Shown: one piece after another, positions 1-6,047 of the stretch
Layout of the letters: each line of letters starts with the position of its first letter
Numbering within the stretch: position 1 is the first letter of the stretch
From: Bacteroidales bacterium UBA5266
GTDB lineage: Bacteria; Bacteroidota; Bacteroidia; Bacteroidales; WCHB1-69
Length of the DNA stretch: 8,041 nt
Direction: 5' to 3'
NCBI GenBank assembly: GCA_002411545.1
Contig: DHTG01000095.1
Location: 1-8,041 of the forward strand
The notes under the pieces: model-generated
Told to the model about the DNA's origin: nothing
What the model saw: the letters and a program-made list of their open reading frames with translations, nothing else
Databases searched by the model: none
Made by a program: the position numbers and the translations under genes

Positions 1-1
1 T

Positions 2-169
2 AATTTTAAATTGTTAAAAACTGATTTAAAACTCTTTACCAAAGTTTACTTATTGTGTGAGTTTGCGTTTTCATTACATTTTTTAGCATCTTATATACCT
101 GATATTTTTGTGCTACTTATTTACGCTTCCGTTCACACTATCGTTTCGTTATACTTACTTAAAGCGTAA
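2..169 (+). CDS. Possible 3' end of an unidentified membrane-protein gene cut by the window edge
   Basis: This frame is open from the window edge to a TAA at 167-169, about 55 codons, in very A/T-rich DNA where such a run is uncommon but not impossible by chance. The encoded tail is hydrophobic, rich in Leu, Phe, Ile, Tyr and Val, with two stretches that could be membrane segments (around LLCEFAFSLHFLA and DIFVLLIYASVHTIVSLYLL), and it ends in LLKA. A small hairpin with a T-rich tail begins 34 nt past the stop, as expected if a transcript ends here. I do not recognise a family. It could equally be intergenic DNA that happens to lack stops; sequence left of the window would decide. Confidence 0.27.
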   Translation, partial: NFKLLKTDLKLFTKVYLLCEFAFSLHFLASYIPDIFVLLIYASVHTIVSLYLLKA

Positions 170-202
170 GCATTTTTCTTTTTTGTTATATATTTTTGTT
201 TT

Positions 203-226
203 GCGGGATAATCCCGCTTAATTTTA
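203..226 (+). terminator. Weak intrinsic terminator hairpin
   Basis: GCGGGA (203-208) pairs with TCCCGC (212-217) across a 3-nt loop, followed by TTAATTTT. The stem is short but all G/C apart from its closing A-T pair, and it stands out in otherwise A/T-rich DNA. The T-rich side is on the plus strand, so it would end a transcript arriving from the left, such as the possible reading frame ending at 169. The tail is interrupted by two A residues, so efficiency is uncertain. Confidence 0.4.
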
Positions 227-797
227 GTTATTACTTCCCATACATAACAAACATTGTCCTCTATCAAGAAGTCAAATCCTATTGGTTTACAACACTTAAA
301 TAAATTATCAACTACATATAAAAACACAAAAAAAGGGAAAGACACGAAACAAAAACATAAAAAGAACTCTCTGTTCGTTATACATCCACTCAATTTTATT
401 GTTAATATTTTTATCATTTCATTACTTCATTTGCGGACAAAAGTACATTTTTTTTTATTACAAAAAATAGTTTTTTTAGTAATATTGATTATTTTTCTAA
501 TTCTCAAGAAGAAAAATTTCATATTTGTAATTAAGGTACTGTCGCAATCGATGTTTTTAGAAAGAAAGCTCTTAGCTATTTATGATATTTCCTTTATTCC
601 GAATTACTTATATCAAAACTATCCTTTCTTACCTCTCTCTAAATTTTTGCGGAATTTTAGGAAAAATAACATGTGTACCTAAAAAAAATAACACTAATGT
701 CATTTAAAGGAAGATCTTTTAATCAATGTCAGATTACCGTTTATAGTAAAATATATGCATTACGGTTCTTATGCAGAAGTAAGGAGGCTACTTGGAT
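227..797. other. A/T-rich stretch without a supported gene
   Basis: Two overlapping antisense open frames exist here: 254-682 on the plus strand (only from a TTG start) and 133-417 on the minus strand. Both encode mainly Lys, Asn, Phe, Ile and Leu, produced by A and T runs, and neither shows a recognisable domain. A minus-strand TACTTTTG at 438-445 resembles a -7 element, but the nearest TTTG lies only 15 nt away (461-464), closer than in the other promoters of this window. Short inverted repeats at 736-793 (ACCGT/ACGGT, TGCAT/ATGCA, AAGTA/TACTT) have 5-bp arms and are expected by chance. I see no RNA gene. Confidence 0.55.
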
Positions 798-828
798 TTC
801 GCAATTTGTAATTTTTAATTCGTAATTG
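798..828. repeat. Degenerate 7-bp tandem repeat, about four copies
   Basis: Four units follow one another with an exact 7-bp period: TTCGCAA (798), TTTGTAA (805), TTTTTAA (812) and TTCGTAA (819), then a partial TTG. The consensus is TTYGTAA. The repeat lies about 36 bp beyond the stop of the S41 protease gene, on its 3' side, in non-coding DNA. Repeats this short can arise by slippage, and no function is implied by the sequence itself. Confidence 0.6.
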
Positions 829-863
829 TTTTATGTAGTACGTGGGCGAAAAAGCTGCAAGAA

Positions 864-2486
864 TCAAAATGGTTTCTTCAACACCTCTACCGCTTTGCGT
901 ATGGCTTCGTCTTCTTTATTGATAATTTGATAGAATCCTGTAGTATTAAACAAATTACGTGCAATATAGGCTTTTGTCCATTTTTTAATTTCTTGTTTGG
1001 AATAGGCCGTTACATCTTTTGCCGGCAATCCTTTTTCTTCTCCTTTGCGTACGATTTCCTGCACCATAGCATTGCTCACTGTAAATTGTTTATCAAATTG
1101 TTCAACGCTTTTATATTTTTGTAAGGTTTTGCGGTTCTTATCAACATATTCCATGGCATAGGTAAACACCACCCCTTGGTTAGACAATTTATTGAAATAG
1201 ACAATGCTATCGGATGTCTGCAAAGGGATAAACCAATCGGGCATAATGCCACCTCCACCGTAAACAGTTCTTCCTTTGGCCGTTTTATATTTCAATGAAT
1301 CGATAAAACGAATGCTGTCGGCGTTTTCCAATTCACCGTTTTCATAGCGATCAAGAATATCCACAAAATAATCTTCGGTCGATTTATTATCAAAGGGTTT
1401 TTGTATGCAACGACCACTGGGGGTAAAATAGCGTGCCACAGTCAACATCACTTCGGAACTGTCTTTTAAATAGAACTGTCTTTGAACCAATCCTTTTCCG
1501 AAAGAACGACGACCAATCACAATACCCCGATCATGGTCTTGCACAGCACCGGCCACAATTTCGCTTGCCGAAGCCGACCATTCATCGATGAGAATTGCCA
1601 ACGATTGATTATCGTCTTGAAACAAACCTCGATTCGAGGCCTTGTATTCTTCTTTACCCACATGAAGTCCTTGTGTATACACGATTAGCTTTCCTTTCGG
1701 AAGAAATTGATCACAAATGTCAATGGCTGCACCCAGGAATCCGCCCGGATTACCACGGAGGTCAACAATGAGTTTTTGCATGTTTTGTTCTTTCAATTGT
1801 TTTAAAGCTTGTATAAACTCATCGCCGGTTGTGGTAGAGAAATTATCAATCAATATATACCCTATTTCTTGGTCAATCATATACGAAACATTGACGCTTT
1901 CCAAGGGAATTTTATCTCTTTTGATGTTAAAGTCCATGCGTTCTTTCATGCCGGAACGTAATATACTCACTTTAACCATCGTACCTTTTTTTCCTCTCAG
2001 TTTCTTGATGACATCTTCATTTTTAATTTGTACGCCGGCAATAGTTTTATTGTCGACAGCAATGATTTTATCACCGGGCATTAATCCGACTTTATGGGAG
2101 GGTCCTTCGGGGATAACGCTCACTACCAAAACCGTATCGTTTAAGACATTAAACTGAATACCGATGCCATCAAACTCACCGAAAAGCATTTCATCGTATT
2201 GTTTGGAATTTTTTTTGGTGATATAAGAAGAATGCGGGTCTAAGTTTTGCAAGATGGCTTGTATGGCTTGATCGTTCAATTCATCCACATCCACCTTATC
2301 GAAATAATAGCGGTTAATCAATTGCATCACCTCTCCTATTTTGGTAGACATAGTAGAGGAAGATGTTATGGTTTTTACTTGAACGGGAATGAGATAAGCA
2401 CCAATTAATATACCCAATACCAATACAATCGATAGATATAAAGGTACATAATTCCGTGCTCGTTTTTCTTTATGATTTTGCTCCAT
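864..2486 (-). CDS. Membrane-anchored S41 family C-terminal processing peptidase with PDZ domain
   Basis: A serine protease of the CtpA/Prc type, which cleaves substrate proteins near their C termini in the periplasm. From the N terminus: a basic tail, one membrane segment at about residues 13-35 (an uncleaved anchor or signal), a PDZ domain at about 95-185 with GLMPGDKI, and the protease core at about 195-365. The core carries LIVDLRGNPGG at 239-249, the serine motif SASASEI with Ser306 as the likely nucleophile, and SFGKGLVQ with Lys331 and Gln335. The Ser-to-Lys spacing of 25 and Lys-to-Gln spacing of 4 match characterised family members. YGGGGIMPD at 409-417 is also typical of the family. 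A C-terminal extension of roughly 120 residues follows; the total of 540 aa is normal for Bacteroidota homologues. The ATG at 2484-2486 is chosen because it directly precedes the charged tail and anchor. It is divergent from the thioesterase gene and no partner gene is adjacent. Its natural substrate cannot be told from the sequence. Confidence 0.96.
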   Translation of the reverse strand: MEQNHKEKRARNYVPLYLSIVLVLGILIGAYLIPVQVKTITSSSTMSTKIGEVMQLINRYYFDKVDVDELNDQAIQAILQNLDPHSSYITKKNSKQYDEMLFGEFDGIGIQFNVLNDTVLVVSVIPEGPSHKVGLMPGDKIIAVDNKTIAGVQIKNEDVIKKLRGKKGTMVKVSILRSGMKERMDFNIKRDKIPLESVNVSYMIDQEIGYILIDNFSTTTGDEFIQALKQLKEQNMQKLIVDLRGNPGGFLGAAIDICDQFLPKGKLIVYTQGLHVGKEEYKASNRGLFQDDNQSLAILIDEWSASASEIVAGAVQDHDRGIVIGRRSFGKGLVQRQFYLKDSSEVMLTVARYFTPSGRCIQKPFDNKSTEDYFVDILDRYENGELENADSIRFIDSLKYKTAKGRTVYGGGGIMPDWFIPLQTSDSIVYFNKLSNQGVVFTYAMEYVDKNRKTLQKYKSVEQFDKQFTVSNAMVQEIVRKGEEKGLPAKDVTAYSKQEIKKWTKAYIARNLFNTTGFYQIINKEDEAIRKAVEVLKKPF

Positions 2487-2617
2487 ATGCTGGTTTTATT
2501 ATACCGATATATAACTGTTTTTACTACTTTTTATTTTAATAGGAAGGTAAATTTATTGATTGAACCTCTCAACTTTCCATATCTTAACACCCGATTATCC
2601 GCTTCATTCTTTTACAT

Positions 2618-2648
2618 AAAACATATATTAACAAGCAATTAGCTCAAA
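2618..2648 (-). promoter_or_regulatory. Candidate Bacteroidota-type promoter for the S41 protease
   Basis: Read on the minus strand, TTTG (2645-2648) is followed after 19 nt by TATGTTTT (2618-2625), one mismatch from the Bacteroidota -7 consensus TAnnTTTG, with the expected spacing. The inferred transcript would carry a leader of roughly 120 nt. The -7 mismatch at the conserved G makes this less sure than the other promoters here. Confidence 0.4.
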
Positions 2649-2669
2649 GCAAACAAGTCGGAAGTGATT

Positions 2670-2703
2670 TTTCAATTAGATATGAGATATTAGTGTAATT
2701 TTG
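2670..2703 (+). promoter_or_regulatory. Candidate promoter for the thioesterase gene
   Basis: TAATTTTG at 2696-2703 is an exact match to the -7 consensus TAnnTTTG. The upstream element is weak: TTTC at 2670-2673, 22 nt away. The surrounding TGTAATTTTGCA is identical to the -7 region of the tdh promoter at 5946-5957. Transcription would start near 2710, leaving a leader of about 75 nt in which I see no clear structure. Confidence 0.5.
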
Positions 2704-2785
2704 CAGCAGCATTTTACATAGGGCTAATCCTGCGGTTTGATAGAATAAGCCATTGTATGTCATCGAAAAAAGATAAGAGATAAAT

Positions 2786-3265
2786 ATGAAACGAAAAATT
2801 AAGAATGTATTTGCCACTGCCGATTACAATTGCTTTGCCTGTTCACCCCATAATAAGCAAGGATTGCAATTACAATTTTATGAATTAGATGATTACGTTC
2901 AATCGGAATGGATTCCTTTACCGCAATTTGAAGGATATCCTGGTGTGATTCACGGAGGCATACAAGCCACCTTACTGGACGAAATCGGTGCTTGGACCAT
3001 GTATATCAAAGCCCGTTGTTCTGGGGTAACTTCAAGGATGAACCTTAAATATATCAAACCCTTAGATTCTAAACAGGGGAAAATTTTATTACGCGGCAAA
3101 CTCAAAGAAATAGTTCGTAATATTTGTTATATCGATGCTGAAATATTAAATGAAAAAGCAGAAGTGTGTGCCGAAGCCGTTTTAACCTATTTTATGTTTT
3201 CACATGAAAAGTCGGTCGAGATGGGTTTCTTCCCCGAACGATACGAGGACTTTTTTGAAGATTAA
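2786..3265 (+). CDS. PaaI-like hotdog-fold acyl-CoA thioesterase
   Basis: A 159-residue single-domain protein of the 4HBT/PaaI thioesterase superfamily, which hydrolyses acyl-CoA thioesters in the cytoplasm. The N-terminal NCFACSPHNKQGLQLQF (15-31) fits the C-x-x-C-x-x-x-N-x-x-GL-x-L pattern seen in one PaaI-like subgroup. VIHGGIQATLLDEIGAW (54-70) is the hotdog central helix with the HGG turn (His56-Gly58) and the acidic residue Asp65 or Glu66 expected at the active site. The remainder is alternating beta structure ending in an acidic tail. Substrate cannot be assigned. The ATG is chosen because it is the first in frame after the promoter and gives a normal family length. The gene converges on the DUF4392 gene, overlapping it by 4 bp with no terminator between them. 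Confidence 0.9.
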   Translation: MKRKIKNVFATADYNCFACSPHNKQGLQLQFYELDDYVQSEWIPLPQFEGYPGVIHGGIQATLLDEIGAWTMYIKARCSGVTSRMNLKYIKPLDSKQGKILLRGKLKEIVRNICYIDAEILNEKAEVCAEAVLTYFMFSHEKSVEMGFFPERYEDFFED

Positions 3266-4080
3266 GTCAAGGCCGATTCTATTTCCTGCATTAACAACAA
3301 AAGAATTTCTTTTTCAGTTTGCAAATCAAAGCCATCTACACTATAATTTGCTTTTCCTTTTATGCCGTCGCTAGCTCCTTGGTCAACAATAAAATGTAAA
3401 TATTTCGATACTTCGAGATAACTTGGCAGCAGATTTGTTTTGTTGTGAATACTTAAAGCCGTAAGCAAACCGTAAGCTCCCCAGTTTGAAACCGTGGCCG
3501 GTATCAAATAATCGCATGAAACTACGGAAGGAATAATGAATAAAGCCTCTTTTAAGACGTCGTAATATTTACCCATTCCTATTTCATTTCCTCCGTCGCC
3601 AATACCGATGCTTAACACATCCGGCTGCAAAAATAACGCATCGATGGGAGGAGTGAATTCCGATATATCCGTTTTATTCATGGTATAATACTTGCCATCG
3701 CTTGCCCTTCCGCAACGTTCGACGGATAGGAGCATGACGGGATGATATTTTTGAAGCAATGATTTTGTATCGGTTTGCCAATCATACATTTCTACCGGAA
3801 ATTCAACACCTTCGAAAAAGGCTTTGCTGTAAGAATCGCTAACAATAACTGGAGAAAATCCTATTTTTTGCAAGGCTTGACATAGGAAATAAGTACCGAC
3901 AGGGCCATCGGTTTCCCCGCCACCGAAGCAATAAAAACCTGTTGTTAGCAACACATGACCACGAGGCAATTCGGATATAGCTTCAGCCGCCAAACGGCAA
4001 TAAGCGGATGGCATTTCCAATAATAAAGTCGCCAATCCTCGGTGTTGATGTTTACATATTATTTGTTCTATTACCGACAT
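3262..4080 (-). CDS. DUF4392 / D-glutamate cyclase family protein
   Basis: A 272-residue cytoplasmic protein of the DUF4392 family. The same domain is found in the mitochondrial D-glutamate cyclase DGLUCY (C14orf159), which turns D-glutamate into 5-oxo-D-proline. Family motifs in order: TTGFYCFGGGETDGPVG (46-62), the ERCGRASDGKYYTM block (121-134), IGIGDGGNEIGMGK (158-171) and SNWGAYGL (198-205). The length is usual for stand-alone bacterial members. The glycine- and Asp-rich motifs probably form the active site, but I cannot name the catalytic residues from sequence. The gene lies 62 bp behind the DUF2007 gene with neither terminator nor recognisable promoter between, so cotranscription is likely. 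Activity on D-glutamate is inferred from family membership; related bacterial proteins may use other substrates. Confidence 0.88.
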   Translation of the reverse strand: MSVIEQIICKHQHRGLATLLLEMPSAYCRLAAEAISELPRGHVLLTTGFYCFGGGETDGPVGTYFLCQALQKIGFSPVIVSDSYSKAFFEGVEFPVEMYDWQTDTKSLLQKYHPVMLLSVERCGRASDGKYYTMNKTDISEFTPPIDALFLQPDVLSIGIGDGGNEIGMGKYYDVLKEALFIIPSVVSCDYLIPATVSNWGAYGLLTALSIHNKTNLLPSYLEVSKYLHFIVDQGASDGIKGKANYSVDGFDLQTEKEILLLLMQEIESALT

Positions 4081-4142
4081 ACTAAAAACTATTAATTATG
4101 TTTATTGCTTGTATATACTGAAATATAAATCATACAACTCTC

Positions 4143-4397
4143 CTACTCTATTAGATTATTTTCATAATCATCAACAATAGTTTTTGCATTGTCGTAATCA
4201 ACACTTGAAACAACAACACTTACGGCACCGGCACCGCCGGGGGAAGTGAGAAAAGGGAAAATGGTACCGTTGATTTCATCTTTTAAATACACTTTTATCT
4301 CAGCCGCTTCCAAAAGGTTTTTCAGCATTTCGGCTTGCCAAATGGTACCTGAAAACACTTCCACAGGAGTTATTTCATTATCTGTTTCCATAATCAT
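4143..4397 (-). CDS. DUF2007 small protein (putative signal-transducing protein family)
   Basis: An 84-residue protein matching the DUF2007 family. Family-like features are VEVFSGTIWQAEMLKNLLE (12-30), VYLKDEINGT (36-45), the glycine turn SPGGAGAV (52-59) and VDYDNAKTIVDDYE (66-79). The arrangement resembles a small ferredoxin-like fold. The family name mentions signal transduction, but its molecular role is not established. There is no signal peptide or membrane segment, so it is cytoplasmic. Two in-frame ATGs occur two codons apart (4395-4397 and 4389-4391) and no ribosome-binding site decides between them; the longer form is given. It has its own promoter just beyond the kbl terminator and probably leads a two-gene unit with the DUF4392 gene. 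Confidence 0.87.
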   Translation of the reverse strand: MIMETDNEITPVEVFSGTIWQAEMLKNLLEAAEIKVYLKDEINGTIFPFLTSPGGAGAVSVVVSSVDYDNAKTIVDDYENNLIE

Positions 4398-4428
4398 TAT
4401 TATTTAAATTTAACACTTAATGTCAACG

Positions 4429-4458
4429 CAAAAATACATAAAATTACATGCAAACAAA
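4429..4458 (-). promoter_or_regulatory. Promoter for the DUF2007-DUF4392 unit
   Basis: On the minus strand TTTG (4455-4458) is followed after 18 nt by TATTTTTG (4429-4436), an exact match to TAnnTTTG. The inferred start near 4422 gives a leader of about 25 nt. The spacer contains ATGTAATTTTA (4439-4449), the same 11 bases found at the kbl -7 region. The upstream element sits only 12 bp from the T tract of the kbl terminator, so the two transcription units are closely packed. Confidence 0.6.
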
Positions 4459-4470
4459 AAAAATAAATGT

Positions 4471-4502
4471 AAAAAAAAAGCGGGTGATTTGCATCCACCC
4501 GC
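4471..4502 (-). terminator. Strong intrinsic terminator of kbl
   Basis: On the minus strand GCGGGTG (4496-4502) pairs perfectly with CACCCGC (4480-4486) across a 9-nt loop, followed at once by nine T residues (4479-4471). It begins 12 bp past the kbl stop. This is a textbook Rho-independent terminator and separates kbl from the DUF2007 gene lying in the same direction. Confidence 0.93.
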
Positions 4503-4513
4503 TGACTAAATAT

Positions 4514-5704
4514 TTATTTAATAATGTTTAACTCTTTACCTACTTTAATAAAAGCATTGATAGCCGTATCAAGTTGTGGTCTATCGTGAGCTGCCGAGAG
4601 TTGAACACGAATACGTGCTTGGTCTTTGGGCACTACAGGATAACTGAAACCTATCACATAAATACCTTCTTCCAATAATTTGTCGGCAAATTTACTTGCC
4701 AAAGCGGCATCGTAAACCATAACGGCACAAATAGCCGATTGTGTCGGTTTGATGTCGAATCCGGCAGCTTTCATCTTAGCTTGGAAATAATCGGTGTTTT
4801 CATGTAGTTTATCTTGCAGTTCGTTGGTTTCGTCCATCATCTCAAACATTCTGATACCGGCAGCTGCCACCATCGGAGGAATGGAATTCGAAAATAAATA
4901 TGGACGTGAACGTTGACGCAACATTTCGATGATTTCTTTCTTACCGGTTGTAAAACCACCGATGGCACCGCCGAAAGCTTTACCCAAGGTACCGGTTATG
5001 ATTTCTACTTTTCCTCGGAGGTTGTGTAATTCAGTAACTCCCCTACCCGTATTACCTACAACTCCTGCCGAATGGCTTTCGTCAACCATGACCATGGCAT
5101 TGTATTTTTCGGCAAGTGCCAATATCTTATCCATAGGAGCCACATTGCCGTCCATAGAAAACACACCGTCGGTAACGATTAAGCGGAAACGACATTTTTG
5201 TGCGTCTTGCAATTGTTTTTCCAGATCGGCCATATCGGCATTGGCATAACGAAAACGTTGTGCCTTGCATAACCTTACTCCGTCGATAATGGAAGCATGG
5301 TTTAACGCATCGGAAATAATAGCATCTTCTTCGTTTAAAAGTGGTTCAAATACCCCACCGTTAGCATCGAAACAAGCGGCATATAAAATGGTGTCTTCCG
5401 TACCAAAAAATTTGGCGATTTTTTCTTCCAATTGTTTGTGTAAATCGGAAGTTCCACAAATAAAACGTACGGAAGCCATTCCGTAGGCTCTCTCTTGTAA
5501 TGCTTTGATAGCTGCATTAACCAATTGCGGATTGTTTGCCAATCCTAAATAATTGTTAGCACAAAAATTCAAGACTTCTTTTCCGCTATTCACTTTAATT
5601 TTCGAGTATTGAGGCGATACAATGATGCGTTCGTTTTTGTAAGTACCCGATGATTTAATATCTTGAATTTGTGTTACTAAATGTTGTTGAAATTGTTTAT
5701 ACAT
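4514..5704 (-). CDS. kbl: Glycine C-acetyltransferase (2-amino-3-ketobutyrate CoA ligase)
   Basis: A PLP-dependent enzyme of the alpha-oxoamine synthase family (fold type I). It cleaves 2-amino-3-ketobutyrate with CoA to glycine and acetyl-CoA, the second step of threonine degradation. At 396 residues it is almost the length of E. coli Kbl (398). Visible motifs: NFCANNYLGLANNP (46-59), GMASVRFICGT (75-85), SDALNHASIIDG (131-142), VTDGVFSMDGNVAP (177-190), VDESHSAG with cofactor-binding Asp208 and His211 (207-214), and TGTLGKAFGG (237-246) with Lys242 as the PLP Schiff-base lysine. The near-full-length match to Kbl plus the divergent threonine dehydrogenase argue for Kbl over related BioF, HemA or SPT enzymes. 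The ATG follows a short A/T-rich leader without a Shine-Dalgarno sequence. Confidence 0.97.
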   Translation of the reverse strand: MYKQFQQHLVTQIQDIKSSGTYKNERIIVSPQYSKIKVNSGKEVLNFCANNYLGLANNPQLVNAAIKALQERAYGMASVRFICGTSDLHKQLEEKIAKFFGTEDTILYAACFDANGGVFEPLLNEEDAIISDALNHASIIDGVRLCKAQRFRYANADMADLEKQLQDAQKCRFRLIVTDGVFSMDGNVAPMDKILALAEKYNAMVMVDESHSAGVVGNTGRGVTELHNLRGKVEIITGTLGKAFGGAIGGFTTGKKEIIEMLRQRSRPYLFSNSIPPMVAAAGIRMFEMMDETNELQDKLHENTDYFQAKMKAAGFDIKPTQSAICAVMVYDAALASKFADKLLEEGIYVIGFSYPVVPKDQARIRVQLSAAHDRPQLDTAINAFIKVGKELNIIK

Positions 5705-5746
5705 ATCGGTATTTTTTAATATAAATTAGCTGATTTTTTTAGGATG

Positions 5747-5777
5747 TAAAATTACATTAATTTCGCATACCTTCAAA
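5747..5777 (-). promoter_or_regulatory. kbl promoter with palindromic -7 region
   Basis: On the minus strand TTTG (5774-5777) is followed after exactly 19 nt by TAATTTTA (5747-5754), one mismatch from TAnnTTTG. The -7 sits inside ATGTAATTTTACAT (5744-5757), a perfect inverted repeat of ATGTAA with a TT centre, and the 16-nt word ATGTAATTTTACATCC matches the tdh promoter at 15 positions. Transcription would start near 5740, giving a leader of about 35 nt. An overlapping palindrome is compatible with an operator, but that is inference. Confidence 0.58.
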
Positions 5778-5821
5778 GGGCATTTTTTATTTTTTTCTAT
5801 ACCGCTACATAGGGATAAAAT

Positions 5822-5867
5822 AAGAAATATCCTCCCTTTTTCCGGAACGAAATAATAGGTATTTCTT
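5822..5867. promoter_or_regulatory. Nested inverted repeat midway between the kbl and tdh promoters
   Basis: AAGAAATA (5822-5829) is the exact reverse complement of TATTTCTT (5860-5867). The arms extend inward by CC/GG (5831-5832 with 5858-5859) past one unpaired T. Within lies the 8-bp palindrome TTCCGGAA (5840-5847), whose centre is 1 bp from the centre of the outer repeat. It lies about 45 bp upstream of the kbl -33 element and about 55 bp upstream of that of tdh, so neither inferred transcript includes it. This suggests a DNA-binding site rather than an RNA structure. The regulator is unknown. Confidence 0.42.
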
Positions 5868-5921
5868 CTTACGAGCCGTTCTATAGTGCAACATAAAAAA
5901 GAATAAAGCAATTAAAGCATA

Positions 5922-5955
5922 TTTATAAAATATTAGACAAAAATATGTAATTTTG
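5922..5955 (+). promoter_or_regulatory. tdh promoter
   Basis: TAATTTTG at 5948-5955 is an exact TAnnTTTG -7 element. The upstream element is imperfect: TTTA at 5922-5925, 22 nt away. The -7 lies within ATGTAATTTTGCATCC (5945-5960), the counterpart of the kbl promoter word, and keeps the same inverted repeat with one mismatch (ATGTAA/TTGCAT). Transcription would begin near 5960, giving a leader of about 85 nt that contains the inverted repeats at 5981-6030. Confidence 0.57.
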
Positions 5956-5980
5956 CATCCGTTTTCAAAGCTGGGATTAA

Positions 5981-6030
5981 AGGGTTCATCCATAAGCTAA
6001 GAATTTACTAATCATAGAGTAAAGAACCCT
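5981..6030 (+). promoter_or_regulatory. Foldable leader element just upstream of the tdh start
   Basis: AGGGTTC (5981-5987) pairs perfectly with GAACCCT (6024-6030), and TTTACT (6004-6009) pairs perfectly with AGTAAA (6018-6023). The two 3' arms abut exactly, so the stems could stack into a 13-bp helix with a 16-nt bulge on the 5' side (5988-6003) and an 8-nt loop. An alternative weak hairpin, GGAT (5974-5977) with ATCC (5988-5991), would put AGGGTTC in its loop. The element ends 17 nt before the ATG and has no T tract, so any control would act on translation or RNA stability, not termination. It matches no riboswitch class I recognise. Confidence 0.4.
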
Positions 6031-6047
6031 ACTTAATATAAAAATGT

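Noticed and set aside
133..417. Minus-strand 94-residue open frame with a weak TACTTTTG at 438-445 upstream
   Set aside because: The -33/-7 spacing is only 15 nt, the protein is dominated by Phe, Lys and Cys without a recognisable domain, and it overlaps another open frame.
254..682. Plus-strand 142-residue open frame
   Set aside because: It needs a TTG start, has no promoter or ribosome-binding site, and its composition simply reflects A and T runs.
736..793. Cluster of three short inverted repeats and an AAGGAGG at 781-787, suggesting an RNA or a start site
   Set aside because: The arms are only 5 bp, the first two pairs interleave so they cannot all form, and no usable reading frame follows the AAGGAGG.
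864..2486. Possible defence or toxin role for the PDZ protease
   Set aside because: All catalytic and PDZ motifs match ordinary C-terminal processing peptidases, and no effector, immunity or sensor gene is adjacent.
3299..3314. AAAAGAATTTCTTTTT as a terminator for the thioesterase gene
   Set aside because: The stem is almost all A-T with a loop of about one to three bases, and it lies in the coding region of the DUF4392 gene; it would not be stable.
5726..5993. Minus-strand open frames of about 60 residues in the kbl-tdh gap
   Set aside because: They cover the kbl promoter and the nested inverted repeat, overlap one another in different frames and show no protein family features.
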